DNA of 64,000 nt from Prunus persica (lineage: Eukaryota > Streptophyta > Magnoliopsida > Rosales > Rosaceae). The position numbers and the translations under genes were made by a program. The DNA is taken from positions 4,695,094 through 4,759,093 of the forward strand of contig NC_034011.1 in the NCBI RefSeq assembly GCF_000346465.2. Reading direction: 5' to 3'. The notes beneath the pieces were generated by a model that made no database searches, was not told the DNA's origin, and was given only the letters and a program-made list of their open reading frames with translations. This document shows positions 11,351 to 21,739 of this stretch, one piece after another (within the stretch, counting starts at the first letter, position 1; each line of letters starts with the position of its first letter).

Positions 11351-11930
11351 ATGGAGGCGATAAAGGTAGCTAATAAAGAGTCTGCAACTCGTGATAGTGT
11401 TGCCATTAGATTTGATCGGAAGAGTTACAGTTACAATCAACTAATGTCTTCTGCATCAAGTATATCTAGCTTGTTATCTAGTCATCACTTGAACGCAGTG
11501 AGTTTGAGCTTCTTTTTCAACATTTATTGTCTTGCTTTCCCACAATATTTTCGCTTATTCTTTAGCATCTTTGGCTTACAGACTTTTTTATTGTTGAATA
11601 TAAACGATTTTATTAGCAAAGAAACAAAGGATGTAAAAATGCGGGAACAAAAATCATTAAGACCTATGAAGCTATAGGCTTTGGCTTACAGACTTTCGAA
11701 GCAAGTAAGCATGAATCTCCTTCACCAGCAATTGATGGTGGATGAGGACAAGGGCATCTTGGCGGGGCTAGAATAGGAATCGTGGCTAAGCCCTCAACTG
11801 AATTTGTTGCTGGTATACTTGGGACCTGGCTTAGTGGAGGTGTTGCGGTTCCACTTTTTCTCAGCTCAGCTATCATGAAGCTGAGCTCTTGCATGTGATA
11901 AATGATTTAGTGAGTCCCCAAAATCCCCTT
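11351..11930 (+). pseudogene. AAE13: Malonate-CoA ligase (AAE13-like) relic, first two exons
   Basis: An ATG at 11351 opens a frame with SVAIRFDRKSYSYNQLMSSA, typical of the N-terminus of the plant malonyl-CoA synthetase AAE13, an acyl-activating enzyme that makes malonyl-CoA from malonate. After an intron-like stretch, 11760-11890 encodes ARIGIVAKPSTEFVAGILGT followed by WLSGGVAVPLFLS, also an AAE13 block. The reading is broken. There is an in-frame TGA upstream of this block, and two extra bases near 11866-11872 shift the following SYHEAELLHVINDL block out of frame. A donor-like gtgagt follows at about 11911. No later exons (ATP/AMP-binding P-loop or C-terminal domain) occur before the minisatellite. 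It is a truncated, dead gene fragment; the family assignment is from memory of AAE13 sequences. Confidence 0.75.
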
Positions 11931-12304
11931 CGTTTTACTTTTCTTTCTTAGTGAATTGTGTTTTTCTCAACAATATTTACTGAGTTATTTTCTTATTAAA
12001 TTTTATTCTCTTTCTTTTTGTTTTTGTATGTAGTATATTTTTTTTTTCGGGTAAAAATGTAGTATATTTTTCAATTGAGCAAAAAAAAAAAAAAAATTTA
12101 TCGTATTCTCTTTGAACTTTTGCTTTTGTTTTTGTATGTAGTATATTTTTCCAAAATTTTTGCTTTAAAATATACATATATGATATATGATGTGCATGCC
12201 TATACATGTTTGTTTGTATTTGTGTGGTTGAAATTTTGGTCGACGATTTACTGGATTTGATATTAAAAAAATTGTTCTATTACTTAAGTCTGTACTGTGA
12301 TTTT

Positions 12305-14145
12305 GATGTTAATATTTTGTTTTGAATTCTTGAAGTTTTTGTTTTGAATTCTTGAAGTTCATGTTTTGAATTCTTAAAGTTCATGTTTTGATTATTTGAA
12401 GTTCATGTTTTGATTTGTTTCAATGCTCTTGAAGTTTATAATTTGAATTCTTGAAGTTCATGTTTTGATTTCTTGAAGTTCAAGTTTTGAATTCTTAAAG
12501 TTCATGTTTTGATTTTTTGAAGTTCATGTTTTGATTTGTTGCAATGCTCTTGAAGTTTAAATATTGAATTCTTGAAGTTCAAATATTGAATTCTTGAAGT
12601 TTATGTTTTGAATTATTGACGTTCATGTTTTGATTTTTTGAAGTTCATGTTGTGACTTGTTGCAATGCTCTTGAAGTTCATGTTTTGATTTGTTTCAATG
12701 CTCTTGAAGTTTATAATTTGAATTCTTGAAGTTCATGTTTTGATTTCTTGAAGTTCATGTTTTGATTTCTTGAAGTTCAAGTTTTGAATTCTTAAAGTTC
12801 ATGTTTTGATTTTTTGAAGTTAATGTTTTGACTTGTTGCAATGCTCTTGAAGTTCAAATATTGAATTCTTGAAGTTCATGTTTTGAATTCTTGACGTTCA
12901 TGTTTTGATTTTTTGAAGTTCATGTTGTGACTTGTTGCAATGCTCTTGAAGTTTATGTTTTGATTTCTTGAAGTTCATATTTTGATTTTTGAAGTTCTTA
13001 TTTTGATTTCTTGAAGTTCATGTTTTGATTTTTTTGAAGTTCATGTTTTCACTTGTTTCAATGCTCTTGAAGTTCATGTTTTGAATTCTTGAAGGTCATG
13101 TTTTGTATTCTTAAAGTTCATGTTTTGATTTTTTGAAGTTAATGTTTTGATTTGTTTCAAAGCTCTTGAAGTTTATGTTTTGAATTCTTGAAGTTAATGT
13201 TTTGATTTCTTGAAGTTAATGTTTTGATTTTTTAAAGTTCATGTTTTGAATTCTTGAAGTTCATGTTTTAATTTCTTGAAGTTCATATTTTGAATTCTTG
13301 AGGTTCATGTTTTGATTTTTTGAATTCATGTTTTGACTTGTTTTGATGCTCTTGAAGTTATTGTTTTGAATTCGTTAAGTTCATGTTTTGAATTCTTAAA
13401 GCTCATGTTTTGAATTTTTGAAGTTCATGTTTTGACTTGTTTTATTGCTCTTGAAGTTTATGTTTTGAATTCTTGAAGTTCATGTTTTTATTTCTTGAAA
13501 TTCATGTTTTGAATTATTGAAGTTCATTTTTTGATTTTTTGAAGTTCATGTTTTGACTTTGTTTCAATACTCTTGTAGTTTATGTTTTGAATTCTTGAAG
13601 TTCATGTTTTGAATTTTTAAAGTTCATGTTTTAATTTTTTGAAGTTCATATTTTGACTTGTTTCAATACTCTTGAAGTTTATGTTTTGAATTCTTGAAGT
13701 TCATGTTTTGATTTCTTGAAGTTTATATTTTGAATTCTTGAAGTTCATGTTTTGATTTTTTGAAGTTCATGTTTTGACTTGTTGCAATGCTCTTGAAGTT
13801 CATGTTTTGAATTCTTAAAGTTCGTGTTTTAATTTTTTGAAGTTCATCTTTTGACTTGTTTCAATGCTCTTGAAGTTTATGTTTTGAATTCTTGAAGTTC
13901 ATGTTTTTATTTCTTGAATTCACGTTTTGAATTCTTGAAGTTCATGTTTTTACTTGTTTCAATGCTCTTGAAATTTATGTTTTGAATTCTTGAAGTTTAT
14001 ATTTTGAATTCTTGAAGTTTTTGATTTGAATTCTTAAAGTTCATGTTTTGACTTGTTTCAATGCTCTTGAAGTTTATGTTTTGAATTCTTGAAGTTCATG
14101 TTTTGAATTCTTGATGTTCATATTTTGATTTCTTGAAATTTATGT
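12305..14145 (+). repeat. Minisatellite, about 22-24 bp units, 1.8 kb
   Basis: Roughly 75-80 degenerate units of the form ttcttgaagttcatgttttga/att run head to tail. A variant, acttgtttcaatgctcttgaag, recurs every 100-200 bp and gives a loose higher-order pattern. No long frame or TIR is present. It lies directly downstream of the malonate-CoA ligase relic, where the later exons of that gene should have been. Confidence 0.95.
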
Positions 14146-14411
14146 TATATAAAAGCCCAATACAAAAGTCAGAAAAATAAAAATAAATCTAAATTGTTCG
14201 AGTATTCTATAAATACCCCTCCCTCATACATTTTCCTCAAACCTAAACACTTCAAAAACCTTCCTCCCTCTTTTCCTCTCATGCCCTCTGCCATAACTAC
14301 CCACCTTCTCGAAAGTTACTATTCATCTCAGGATATTATTCACAGTCACTATTCATCCAAAAACACTATTCATCTAAAATCACCATTCATTCCGGAATCG
14401 ACCCTCGTGGT
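14146..14411 (+). other. Promoter-like sequence with CTATTCATC repeats, target of the hAT insertion
   Basis: TATAAATACC at about 14209 is followed by C/T-rich leader-like DNA and several (a)ctattcatc motifs that continue beyond the hAT element (15420-15540). The flanks were therefore contiguous before the insertion. It resembles the promoter and leader of an LTR, but no LTR ends were found. The 75-codon frame here (14194-14421) runs into the transposon and is not credible. Confidence 0.4.
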
Positions 14412-15410
14412 CAAGGATTAAAATATCAGTTTTGCAGATAATATCGAGCCTCCAATTTACTGATATTTCGGGAGATATATCATTATCATTTTAGGTATCG
14501 GGAAAAAATGAACAAAAATGGCAGATATAGGCATCGAAACACATAATTTTGGTGTAAAACTTTCATAGATGTTGTGTACATTATCAATTAATGAATCTAT
14601 TGAACAAATAAAACTCAAAATTTACTAATAATAAGATATACATATGATGAAATATAAGTGGTATGTAATGCGCGTTAATGAAAAGTTTGAAAATAAAATG
14701 TTGATTAGAATGAATAAACCATGCATAAATCCATAGTTTGTTTAAACATTGGATTACAATTTAGATAAGTGTCCATCTACATAAATGAAGAGCTCCTATG
14801 AGGTTCAAACAATGACGAACAACCATCTAGATTCATACAATAGTCATACCAAGTTATGTAACCCGAACAGTTTGTAAGCCATGTTTGAACATGGTGCACA
14901 TAGGTCTCTCTTGAGCTCCTTATTGTCCTCTCATATATGGAATAGGTAGGATTAACCCAACTAGTAGGTCCATAATTTGTTTCATCATCTTGAGCTCCAT
15001 AACTAGTTCCACTAGAATCAAACATGACATAACCATAGCCATCATAAGATTCATTTGAGTTAGTACTAGGTCTAGTTCCTATGCTCATATATCCAAAACT
15101 GATCGCCATGTCCTCTTCAGATGGATTGGAGGTATGTGGGCAATGGATTGTGCATAGATTCTTTATATTAATAAATTATAGGGTTATGGGCAAGGATTAG
15201 CTATTTTTGGATTTCAATTTGCTTCAATTGACTTCAAAACTTCTGAATTTTTTTTGGGCTCTGTTATGGGTATCGGGAAATATCGGAGATATCGCACTTA
15301 TCGAGGATATATCGTCAATACAGGGGAAGATATGGCCTTACCCCGTAGTATCAATGTCAATAGTTGAAAATACCAATATATCAGTGTATTGACCGATATT
15401 TCAATCCTTG
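14412..15410. mobile_element. hAT-type DNA transposon, 999 bp, non-autonomous
   Basis: Terminal inverted repeats are CAAGGATTAAAATATCAGT at 14412 and, on the other strand from 15410, CAAGGATTGAAATATCGGT (two mismatches in 19). They are flanked by an 8 bp duplication, CTCGTGGT (14404-14411) and CTCGTAGT (15411-15418), with one mismatch. An 8 bp target duplication and short TIRs are hallmarks of hAT elements. The subterminal regions are rich in tatcg and gatatat palindromes. Only a short frame, 14777-15109 on the minus strand, lies inside, so the element cannot encode a complete transposase. Confidence 0.85.
14777..15109 (-). CDS. Hypothetical 110-residue protein inside the hAT element
   Basis: ATG at 15109. 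The product is rich in Ser, Tyr and Gly (YDGYGYVMFDSSGTSYGAQD..) and ends ..SSLFEPHRSSSFM. It resembles the low-complexity C-terminal tails I associate with plant hAT (DUF659/dimerisation) proteins, but no catalytic RNase H-like motif and no BED finger or hATC core is present. It is probably the 3' remnant of the transposase gene that the element once carried. The assignment is weak and rests mostly on location. Confidence 0.35.
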   Translation of the reverse strand: MAISFGYMSIGTRPSTNSNESYDGYGYVMFDSSGTSYGAQDDETNYGPTSWVNPTYSIYERTIRSSRETYVHHVQTWLTNCSGYITWYDYCMNLDGCSSLFEPHRSSSFM

Positions 15411-15418
15411 CTCGTAGT

Positions 15419-16395
15419 CACTGTTCATAGTTTCGTGCAACTTTCATCCATTAGTACTATTCAGCTGTGGTACTATTCGTCGCAGTATTTTACCGAGATC
15501 ATTTCTTTCATCCAATAGTACTATTCACCTGTGGTACTCTAGTAATTTTTCTTTTATTTTTATAATTGTTATTAGAATTATTTGAGGCCAATTTGAACGT
15601 CTATATATTATTTTGTCATGAACTATTTAGGATGGATTTAAATTTCTCTTTTTGAGGTCGATTTTAATTTTTGTTTAGTACAAATTAGTGACCAAATTAC
15701 TTTTCTTTTCCTTCAAGTAAAACAAAAGCGCAGATCTTGACATATATTCACTTTCCCATATATAATTTAAGAAGAGCAGAGCCCAAGAGGTAATTTCGAG
15801 AAATTTTTTTGTACTATTGAAACCAGAGCCCAGAGTGGGGCTCCAAAAAATTTCTCCATATAATTGATTTTGTTCCGTTGAAACGATCATGAAATATATA
15901 CGTAATTGATAATTAATTTCCAAAATAGTTGGTAAAAAGAAGTTTATATACTTTGAAAATTATTTTCAATTGTTTAAAATGTATTTTTATTTTTACAAAA
16001 ATGGTTTTAAAATAATTTAATTATTGAAAAAAAAAAATCAAGTGACCTAGGACACCTTAAGACATGATTAAGTCCTTGTTACGACTAGACCTTTCGACCT
16101 TGACTTAGATTTTTAAACTAAGGTTCATATTTAGATCTAGAATTAGTAAGATGTAATTAGACGTAACTAGACCAAACCTTAGTACATTAGGATGGTATTT
16201 GCGACTCAGTTTAACTCTTAGCTAGGATGGTATTTGCGACTCAATTTAACTCTTAGCTTCTATGTCGATGTACATGATCCTCACAAATTGTTTCACTAAA
16301 TATTAAGTGATGGGGTTGACTAGTAGTTTGTCCCCTGGGAAGTGATGAAATAATAGTTGTGTTCTACCCCCTTACAATGCTAACTTTGCATATCA
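15419..16395. other. Intergenic region with duplicated fragments
   Basis: 15420-15540 continues the target sequence of the hAT element. 15575-15685 (gaacgtctatatattatttt.., ttgaggtcgattt) is repeated at about 52370-52480. 16190-16250 holds a 36 bp direct repeat (aggatggtatttgcgactca). No gene is seen. Confidence 0.5.
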
Positions 16396-16976
16396 TTATT
16401 TTTCTCTTTGATTTTTCCCTGCCAAGTTGAACTGTTTTTTCTTCACTCCAACGCCAAGAATGTTATCATGAAACTTGTGAAGAATTCTGATGTTGCTTTG
16501 GGAATGAGTAAGCCATTTGTGGACTCTACAAGGTGGTGTGATGAATATTGATGTTGCTTCCTTGGATCCCAGAAGAAGTGATTTGTGAAGGGTGTGGTTT
16601 GCCAATTTTGGAGGGAATAAGTGTAGAAGTCTGGGGTTAAGATGACTCTTGGGATTTTGAGGCAGGGAATTGTTGGGCTTGGAATATTGTTGAAATGATA
16701 CTGGTCATGGTTTTTGTCATGATGATCGTTGGATTGGGAGATTGCTAACTATGGATGCGATGAAGGGTTGGGATTGCATTGCCTTGGTGCTGACCTCCAT
16801 GACTTGGACACACCTTGAAAACTCATGTTTTGCATTATAGTTGAGTCCTTTTGGATTAATAAGTTGACAAGCTGTGGTGGAAGATATGGCCATGACTTGG
16901 TCAATCTGCCTTCTTTGTTACTTGAACTATGTTTCTTCTTCTTCTTCTTCTTCTCACTCCCATTTTCAGCCATCAT
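16396..16976 (-). pseudogene. F-box protein relic
   Basis: ATG at 16976 (MMAENGSE, then a Lys run coded by ctt repeats). The next part, SWPYLPPQLVNLL..STIMQNMSFQGVSKSWRSAP, has the spacing of a plant F-box (substrate adaptor of SCF ubiquitin ligases): W..LP..L..L, then a V.KSWR end. The frame stops at TAG (16749-16751), just where a Trp before LAIS would be expected. Beyond it the same frame remains mostly readable (LAISQSNDHHDKNHDQ.., LKIPRVIL..) to a second stop near 16450. This looks like a Trp-to-stop change followed by decay. The DUF295-type C-terminal domain is not recognisable. Confidence 0.5.
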
Positions 16977-18899
16977 GAAGTTTTTCTGTGTGCGTATATG
17001 AGAGAGTGCTATCTCATTAAAATTTAATCTAAGGAATTTTAAGAATATGACCTCTAAAATTTATATTTTTAAAAAGCTCTAAGAATTTGAAAACAACAAA
17101 TTATGTCTTTGCAATGATTAATTTGATCTGAATTTATAGATCACCTTGCGCAGCAAGTTTTCCTCCCCCCCCCCCCCCCCTCTTAAAGAATAATCAATTT
17201 GAACACACAAGTAAGCAAATTATTTTCTGTATATTGATTTTGTCCCTGTTTGCAAGCACCTAGGTGTAAGAGCATCTACAATCATGCTCCCTATTTTTCA
17301 GTTAAAATTTAGCTAAAAAACACACAAAAGTTATTTTAGGAGCTCTCTATAAAATTTGAACTCTAATCATACTCTCTAGTTTAGGGAGTCATAAATAATA
17401 GTTATTTTTTAATTCAATATGATTGGTCCATCCTACATAGCACGGACACTCAGTGTCGGGGTGTTGGACATACGGACATGCCTCGAACAAGACTTGGACA
17501 TGGATCAATGGTCAAGACACGTTTTGGACACGGTCAAGACACTTTTGAACATGGTCAACTAAAGTGAAGACATGGCAGGGACCATTTTGAAAATTATAAA
17601 ACAAAAACTAGGGTCAAAACATAATTATTGAAAACTATGTGGACATATTTGAAATATTTTTAAAAAGTGGGCTAAAATGTAAACAATATTTTTTAAAAAT
17701 TTTTTTTTTTCTTTGTTCCTTCATAGCTGAGCTAATATTTTTGGTTGACTAAGGATATTGATAGCAATTTGGTCGTGAGAGAAGCATAATTTTGAGTGGG
17801 TAATTCATTCACTTTGTTTATTATTTTTTCTTTTTTCTTTTCTTTTATGCAAACTCGATTCTTTTTTTATGAAGTGGGAAATCATTTTTCGTTGAAGATG
17901 ATAGATCATATTTGAAAAATGTGTGAAATTTGGTTTATGATGAATCATAAATATGTGTGAATAAACATGTATATCATTTTTTATTTTGTTTAGGGAAAGA
18001 TGAGTAATGCTGAGTTATATCAAATGAGTATGAATTTGTTTTATGGTATTATGACATTGAAGTACCGAGTATGAATTTTTTTTAAATATATATAAGTATA
18101 TAATATTACAATTTTATTAGTATTTATTATTATTATTTTAATTGTTGTGTCCTAGCCGTGTTCTTGTTCTAATTTTTTGAGATTTTTCGTATCGCGTTTT
18201 CGTGTCCCTGTGTCCATGTCCGTGCAACATCGGAGCAATCTCTGTAAAATAATAATAATAATAATTAGCATTAATTAAAAGTTTAAACTATTCATAAAAC
18301 AAAGCAACATTAAATTATAGGAATGCACCAAAAGTCTTTTTTCTCTCCTCAAATTTAAGAGAGCATCCACAATAGGCTCCCTAAACCACCTCCTTAGCTA
18401 AAACTTAGGGAGGAATTGAAAAAACCCGCCTCCAATTAAGCTCCCTATCCAGCTATTAAAATAGGGAGATCTCTAAGAGCTCCTAAATCTAAGGAGAGAG
18501 AAAAAGCTCCTAGTGACTTCCTATAATTAAATGTTACTATATTTTATTATTATTTAGAACAATTATTTAATGATTTCTTTAATTCTATCTTTTTTTTTTT
18601 CTGCATTTTATATTTTTAATCACCTTTCTATTGCACACTATCCACGTCATGCACCATATTTTCTATTCTTTTTGCTATAGGTGCTTTGCAAAGCACAAGC
18701 AAATATTTGTTTTTCCGATTCTTTTCACTGTACACATTTAGCAGCACACAAACACCTTTTTATTTTTTTATTTTTTTATTTTTATAACAATTCTTTTCCT
18801 TATAGGTATTTTGCAAAACATAAATACTTTTAAAACACAAGACCCATAGAATTTTTTTTTTTTTTTGTAGTTTATTATTTGGAAATATTCAGGAATTAA
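16977..18899. other. Intergenic region with transposon-like debris
   Basis: 17163-17180 is an 18-20 base C homopolymer. gcacggac (17440-17447) and gtccgtgc (18218-18225) face each other as the ends of a possible roughly 785 bp degenerate DNA element, with further gtccgtg/cacggac repeats just inside. Around it, agagcatc(t/c)acaat..ctccct occurs at about 17270 and 18357, a motif common at the ends of plant MITEs. No gene is seen. Confidence 0.35.
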
Positions 18900-20088
18900 A
18901 TTTAAACAGTTAAATCTAGAATGTGCTTAATTTTGGAAGTTTTTACCTTCCCCTTAAAGTGAAAAACTAGTGTTCCTGCACTGCATGTGATTGATTTGGC
19001 CCTGCCGACACCAACCATTCGCCTATAGACTATAGTAGTAGTAGTTAATCGGGTGAATATACATGAGAAAGAGTTTAAAAGACAAGAAAGAAATCCGCCT
19101 ATGGCTCGCGAAACATCAAAATTGAATTCAATAGGGGAGACTGCTTTTCTTTTTCTTTTATTGTTCTTTTTTTAAATGAGAGGAGAAATAAGACTAGAAG
19201 ATTTAAATCACATGAATTGGAGGATGAGGCATTAAAAATAATACCTGCTGAATTTTATTTTCGATTAGGCTACTATTCCTCAAATTAATTTATTTTTAAT
19301 TATTATTATCATTGAATTTAAGGGGTTGACAAAATTAAATAATTGTTGTGTAGGACATGTAGAAAACTTAAAATCAAAATCGGGGAAAAAAAGGGCAATG
19401 GTTATTGTGAGAGAGTATGTGTTAGATAAATGGTTATTGTAGGTAATATGTCATTAATTCACAAAATATGGGGAAACGTTTTAATTTATTTTAAATTTGT
19501 TAAAGAAAAGATGACCAATGGTATTATTGGAAGTAAAATGAGCATTGAGAAAAGTCAAGTAAACACGATACTTTTTTTTTTTTTTTTTTTTGGTTGAAAC
19601 ATGAAGAGTTACCACAAAAGACTAAAGCTAAAGCATAGTGAGATTTACACAGTTTTCATCATATTTCTATATGCGGCTGGGTTAGCTGGGTTAGCCGTAT
19701 CAATGTGATTAGATTTTGAGACTTGTACCAACGAAATGAACACAACTACCACTACACGAAATGCTAACTAGTGAGAAGTAGGAAATTAAGACCGTTACCG
19801 CTTACTTTTATTTTTTGTTCTTTTTAAAAGATGATCAATATGCATTGTATAGTAGTTATTACTTGTTGTACAAAACCAGAGTTTGTTTAATATCGATATT
19901 GAGTGTGATTGAGGGTTTCTTCTTCTTCCAATTTAATAAGCAAGCACTTGAAGGTGTCTTTCATACAAATTTAGAATGTTATTCATTACATATATACTAG
20001 GAAACGAAAATAATGAAAAGAAAAAAAAACAAATTGGAAAGTAGGATTAAGCAATACATACCAGGAAAGTTTGGGCGTGTGGATCGGT
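18900..20088. other. Flanking sequences shared with the microprotein cluster
   Basis: 18900-19215 (taaacagttaaatctagaat.., ctatagactatag) matches 54127-54390 in the same orientation. 19445-19570 (cattaattcacaaaatatgg, then agcattgagaaaagtc) matches the reverse complement of 52970-53090. 19615-19690 (accacaaaagactaaagcta.., catagtgagatttacacag) matches 48240-48310 and 58125-58165. These are pieces of the unit that carries the microprotein genes, scattered before the relic at 20.1-20.3 kb. Confidence 0.65.
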
Positions 20089-20314
20089 TTATTTGTTAGG
20101 ATAATTTTCCAAATTCAGCCGCCTAATAATCATCATAATATGAAGAGGAAACTAAAATATAATAATATATGATGAAGAGGAAACTACACTTGCTCAATTC
20201 TTCTCGATTTTGATTAAATGCTTTTCGTCTTTTTAAGTCCCCTTTACGCAGAAGGTGATCACCAATGGTGACCACAAGAAGAAATGTGCAAAGCCATGAG
20301 ATGTGTTCTTTCAT
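20089..20314 (-). pseudogene. Type 1 microprotein gene relic, splice donor deleted
   Basis: The first exon from the ATG at 20314 (another ATG lies at 20317) aligns residue for residue with the gene at 48569-48899: hydrophobic N-terminus, then IGDHLLRKGDLKRR..FNQN.EEL.KC. Four bases (CAGG) present at the exon-intron junction of the 48 kb gene are missing here, which removes the AG|GT donor. The second exon (20089-20122) is still recognisable (..LNLENYPNK stop). Without the normal donor the frame runs on into the intron and ends at 20123. It is likely non-functional unless the cryptic GT two bases upstream is used. Confidence 0.65.
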
Positions 20315-20789
20315 CATCGTCTTGGCTGTGCAAAAGCTATAGAGTTCTCGATGTATGGATACAACCCAATTACAAAAAGATTATATTATATATATATATG
20401 TGGCGAAAGCTAGGGTTTTTGTTACGAGCTAGAGTACATGGTTTTTTTTTTTTAATTATAAATTTTTGTTGTAACTTCTAAATTACTTTTCTTTGGTATC
20501 AAGAAATCTTTCTTCTTTTCTGGTAATTAAAAAAGCCTTTCATTCAGAGAATTCCCAGTGAAATTGAGAGATCAAATATTTGTTCTGGTTGTTTGGACAT
20601 TAATTTATTAGTCATTAAAAAGTGTTTTATTTTGTTAGATTTTATTAACCTTTTTTTTTTTTTCACCATAAATTGTTATTTTTTATTTTTCAAGAATTAC
20701 AGTCTGAATTAAGGTACTACGAAGATTAGAAAATTAAGGTTCATGTGTATATAATAATGTTATTTTGATTTTTTTAAAATACAAAATAC

Positions 20790-21404
20790 CAGATAGGGTG
20801 GAAGCCTTTGATGTTTTAGGAGCATAAGTGACAAGAGGTATGTGAGTTAGATTCACTTTAACTTGCTCACTGTCACCTTCAACATTAAGTTCAACTGCGA
20901 CATCAGTTCCTTTCTCTAACTTTTGGTCTTCTCCTTCATTCTCAGAAGTATCTTTATTTGACTCACTATTCATTTTCTCATCTACGCAAGAATCACTAAT
21001 TCCCAGGATGGAGTTATGAAAGTTGACAAGCTTATCAACTAATTCAGGATGCATTGCCAATGGAAGTGAAATGAAGTGAGAGTAATCAAGATTTTGGCTC
21101 TTAACTGCCTGTATGTTTAAGGAGAAAGTAAGATGTTAATTATGTGTGATAGTATGAACTGAATAGCAAAAGAAAGACGAGTGATGAGGGACAAATTGTG
21201 TATATAAAGGAATGGACATAAGTTCTAAACAAATAATAATGACTTGTATTAAATAATTGGTAAAAAAATCGAGAGAAATTAAAAATAAAACAGAACCAAC
21301 CCTTCTTCTGCAAAACTACATTGCTAGGCAACTAACCTCATCTATTATAGTATGTATCTTCTCAGAAGCTCTAGATATACTTTCCATTGAGATGCCTTCA
21401 ATAA
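20790..21404 (-). pseudogene. ASCC1-like KH / 2H-phosphoesterase gene fragment, two exons
   Basis: Two adjoining exons are clear: 21337-21404 (VIEGISMESISRASEKIHTI.., the end of a KH RNA-binding domain) and 20790-21108 (AVKSQNLDYSHFISLPLAMH.., then an acidic linker and THIPLVTYAPK). They have AG acceptors and GT donors at the right places. The block with HFISLPLA is the first His motif of the 2H-phosphoesterase domain found in the activating signal cointegrator complex subunit ASCC1. The upstream KH exons and the downstream exons with the second His motif (H.TV-type) are absent: the ankyrin gene starts at 21740 on one side and AT-rich DNA lies on the other. It is a truncated gene copy. The exons themselves look undamaged, so the fragment may be young. 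Confidence 0.65.
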
Positions 21405-21739
21405 CTGTGAAAGATAACCAGGTAAAAATAGTTAAACCACATTCACATTCCCCAGACTGTCTGAAATCCTCATGTAAGAATACAAGATTATATGAACTTG
21501 GTGAATAAGTCCTGTCACAATTATGAAAGAGTTGAACAACTGTAGACCTGAACAATTTCTATTTGATCATTATTAGATTGTCAACGTTTACCGACTTCTG
21601 TGTCCTGCCCAGTACATGTAGCAAACTTTCAAAGAATCTTCCTTCTGTTTTTCCCCCCTGTGTACTTCTTTACAAGTATCTCCAGTGGTTAGAGTTCTCA
21701 AACAAAGAAAAGAAGAACTAGGAGGTTTTGCAGCTTGCA

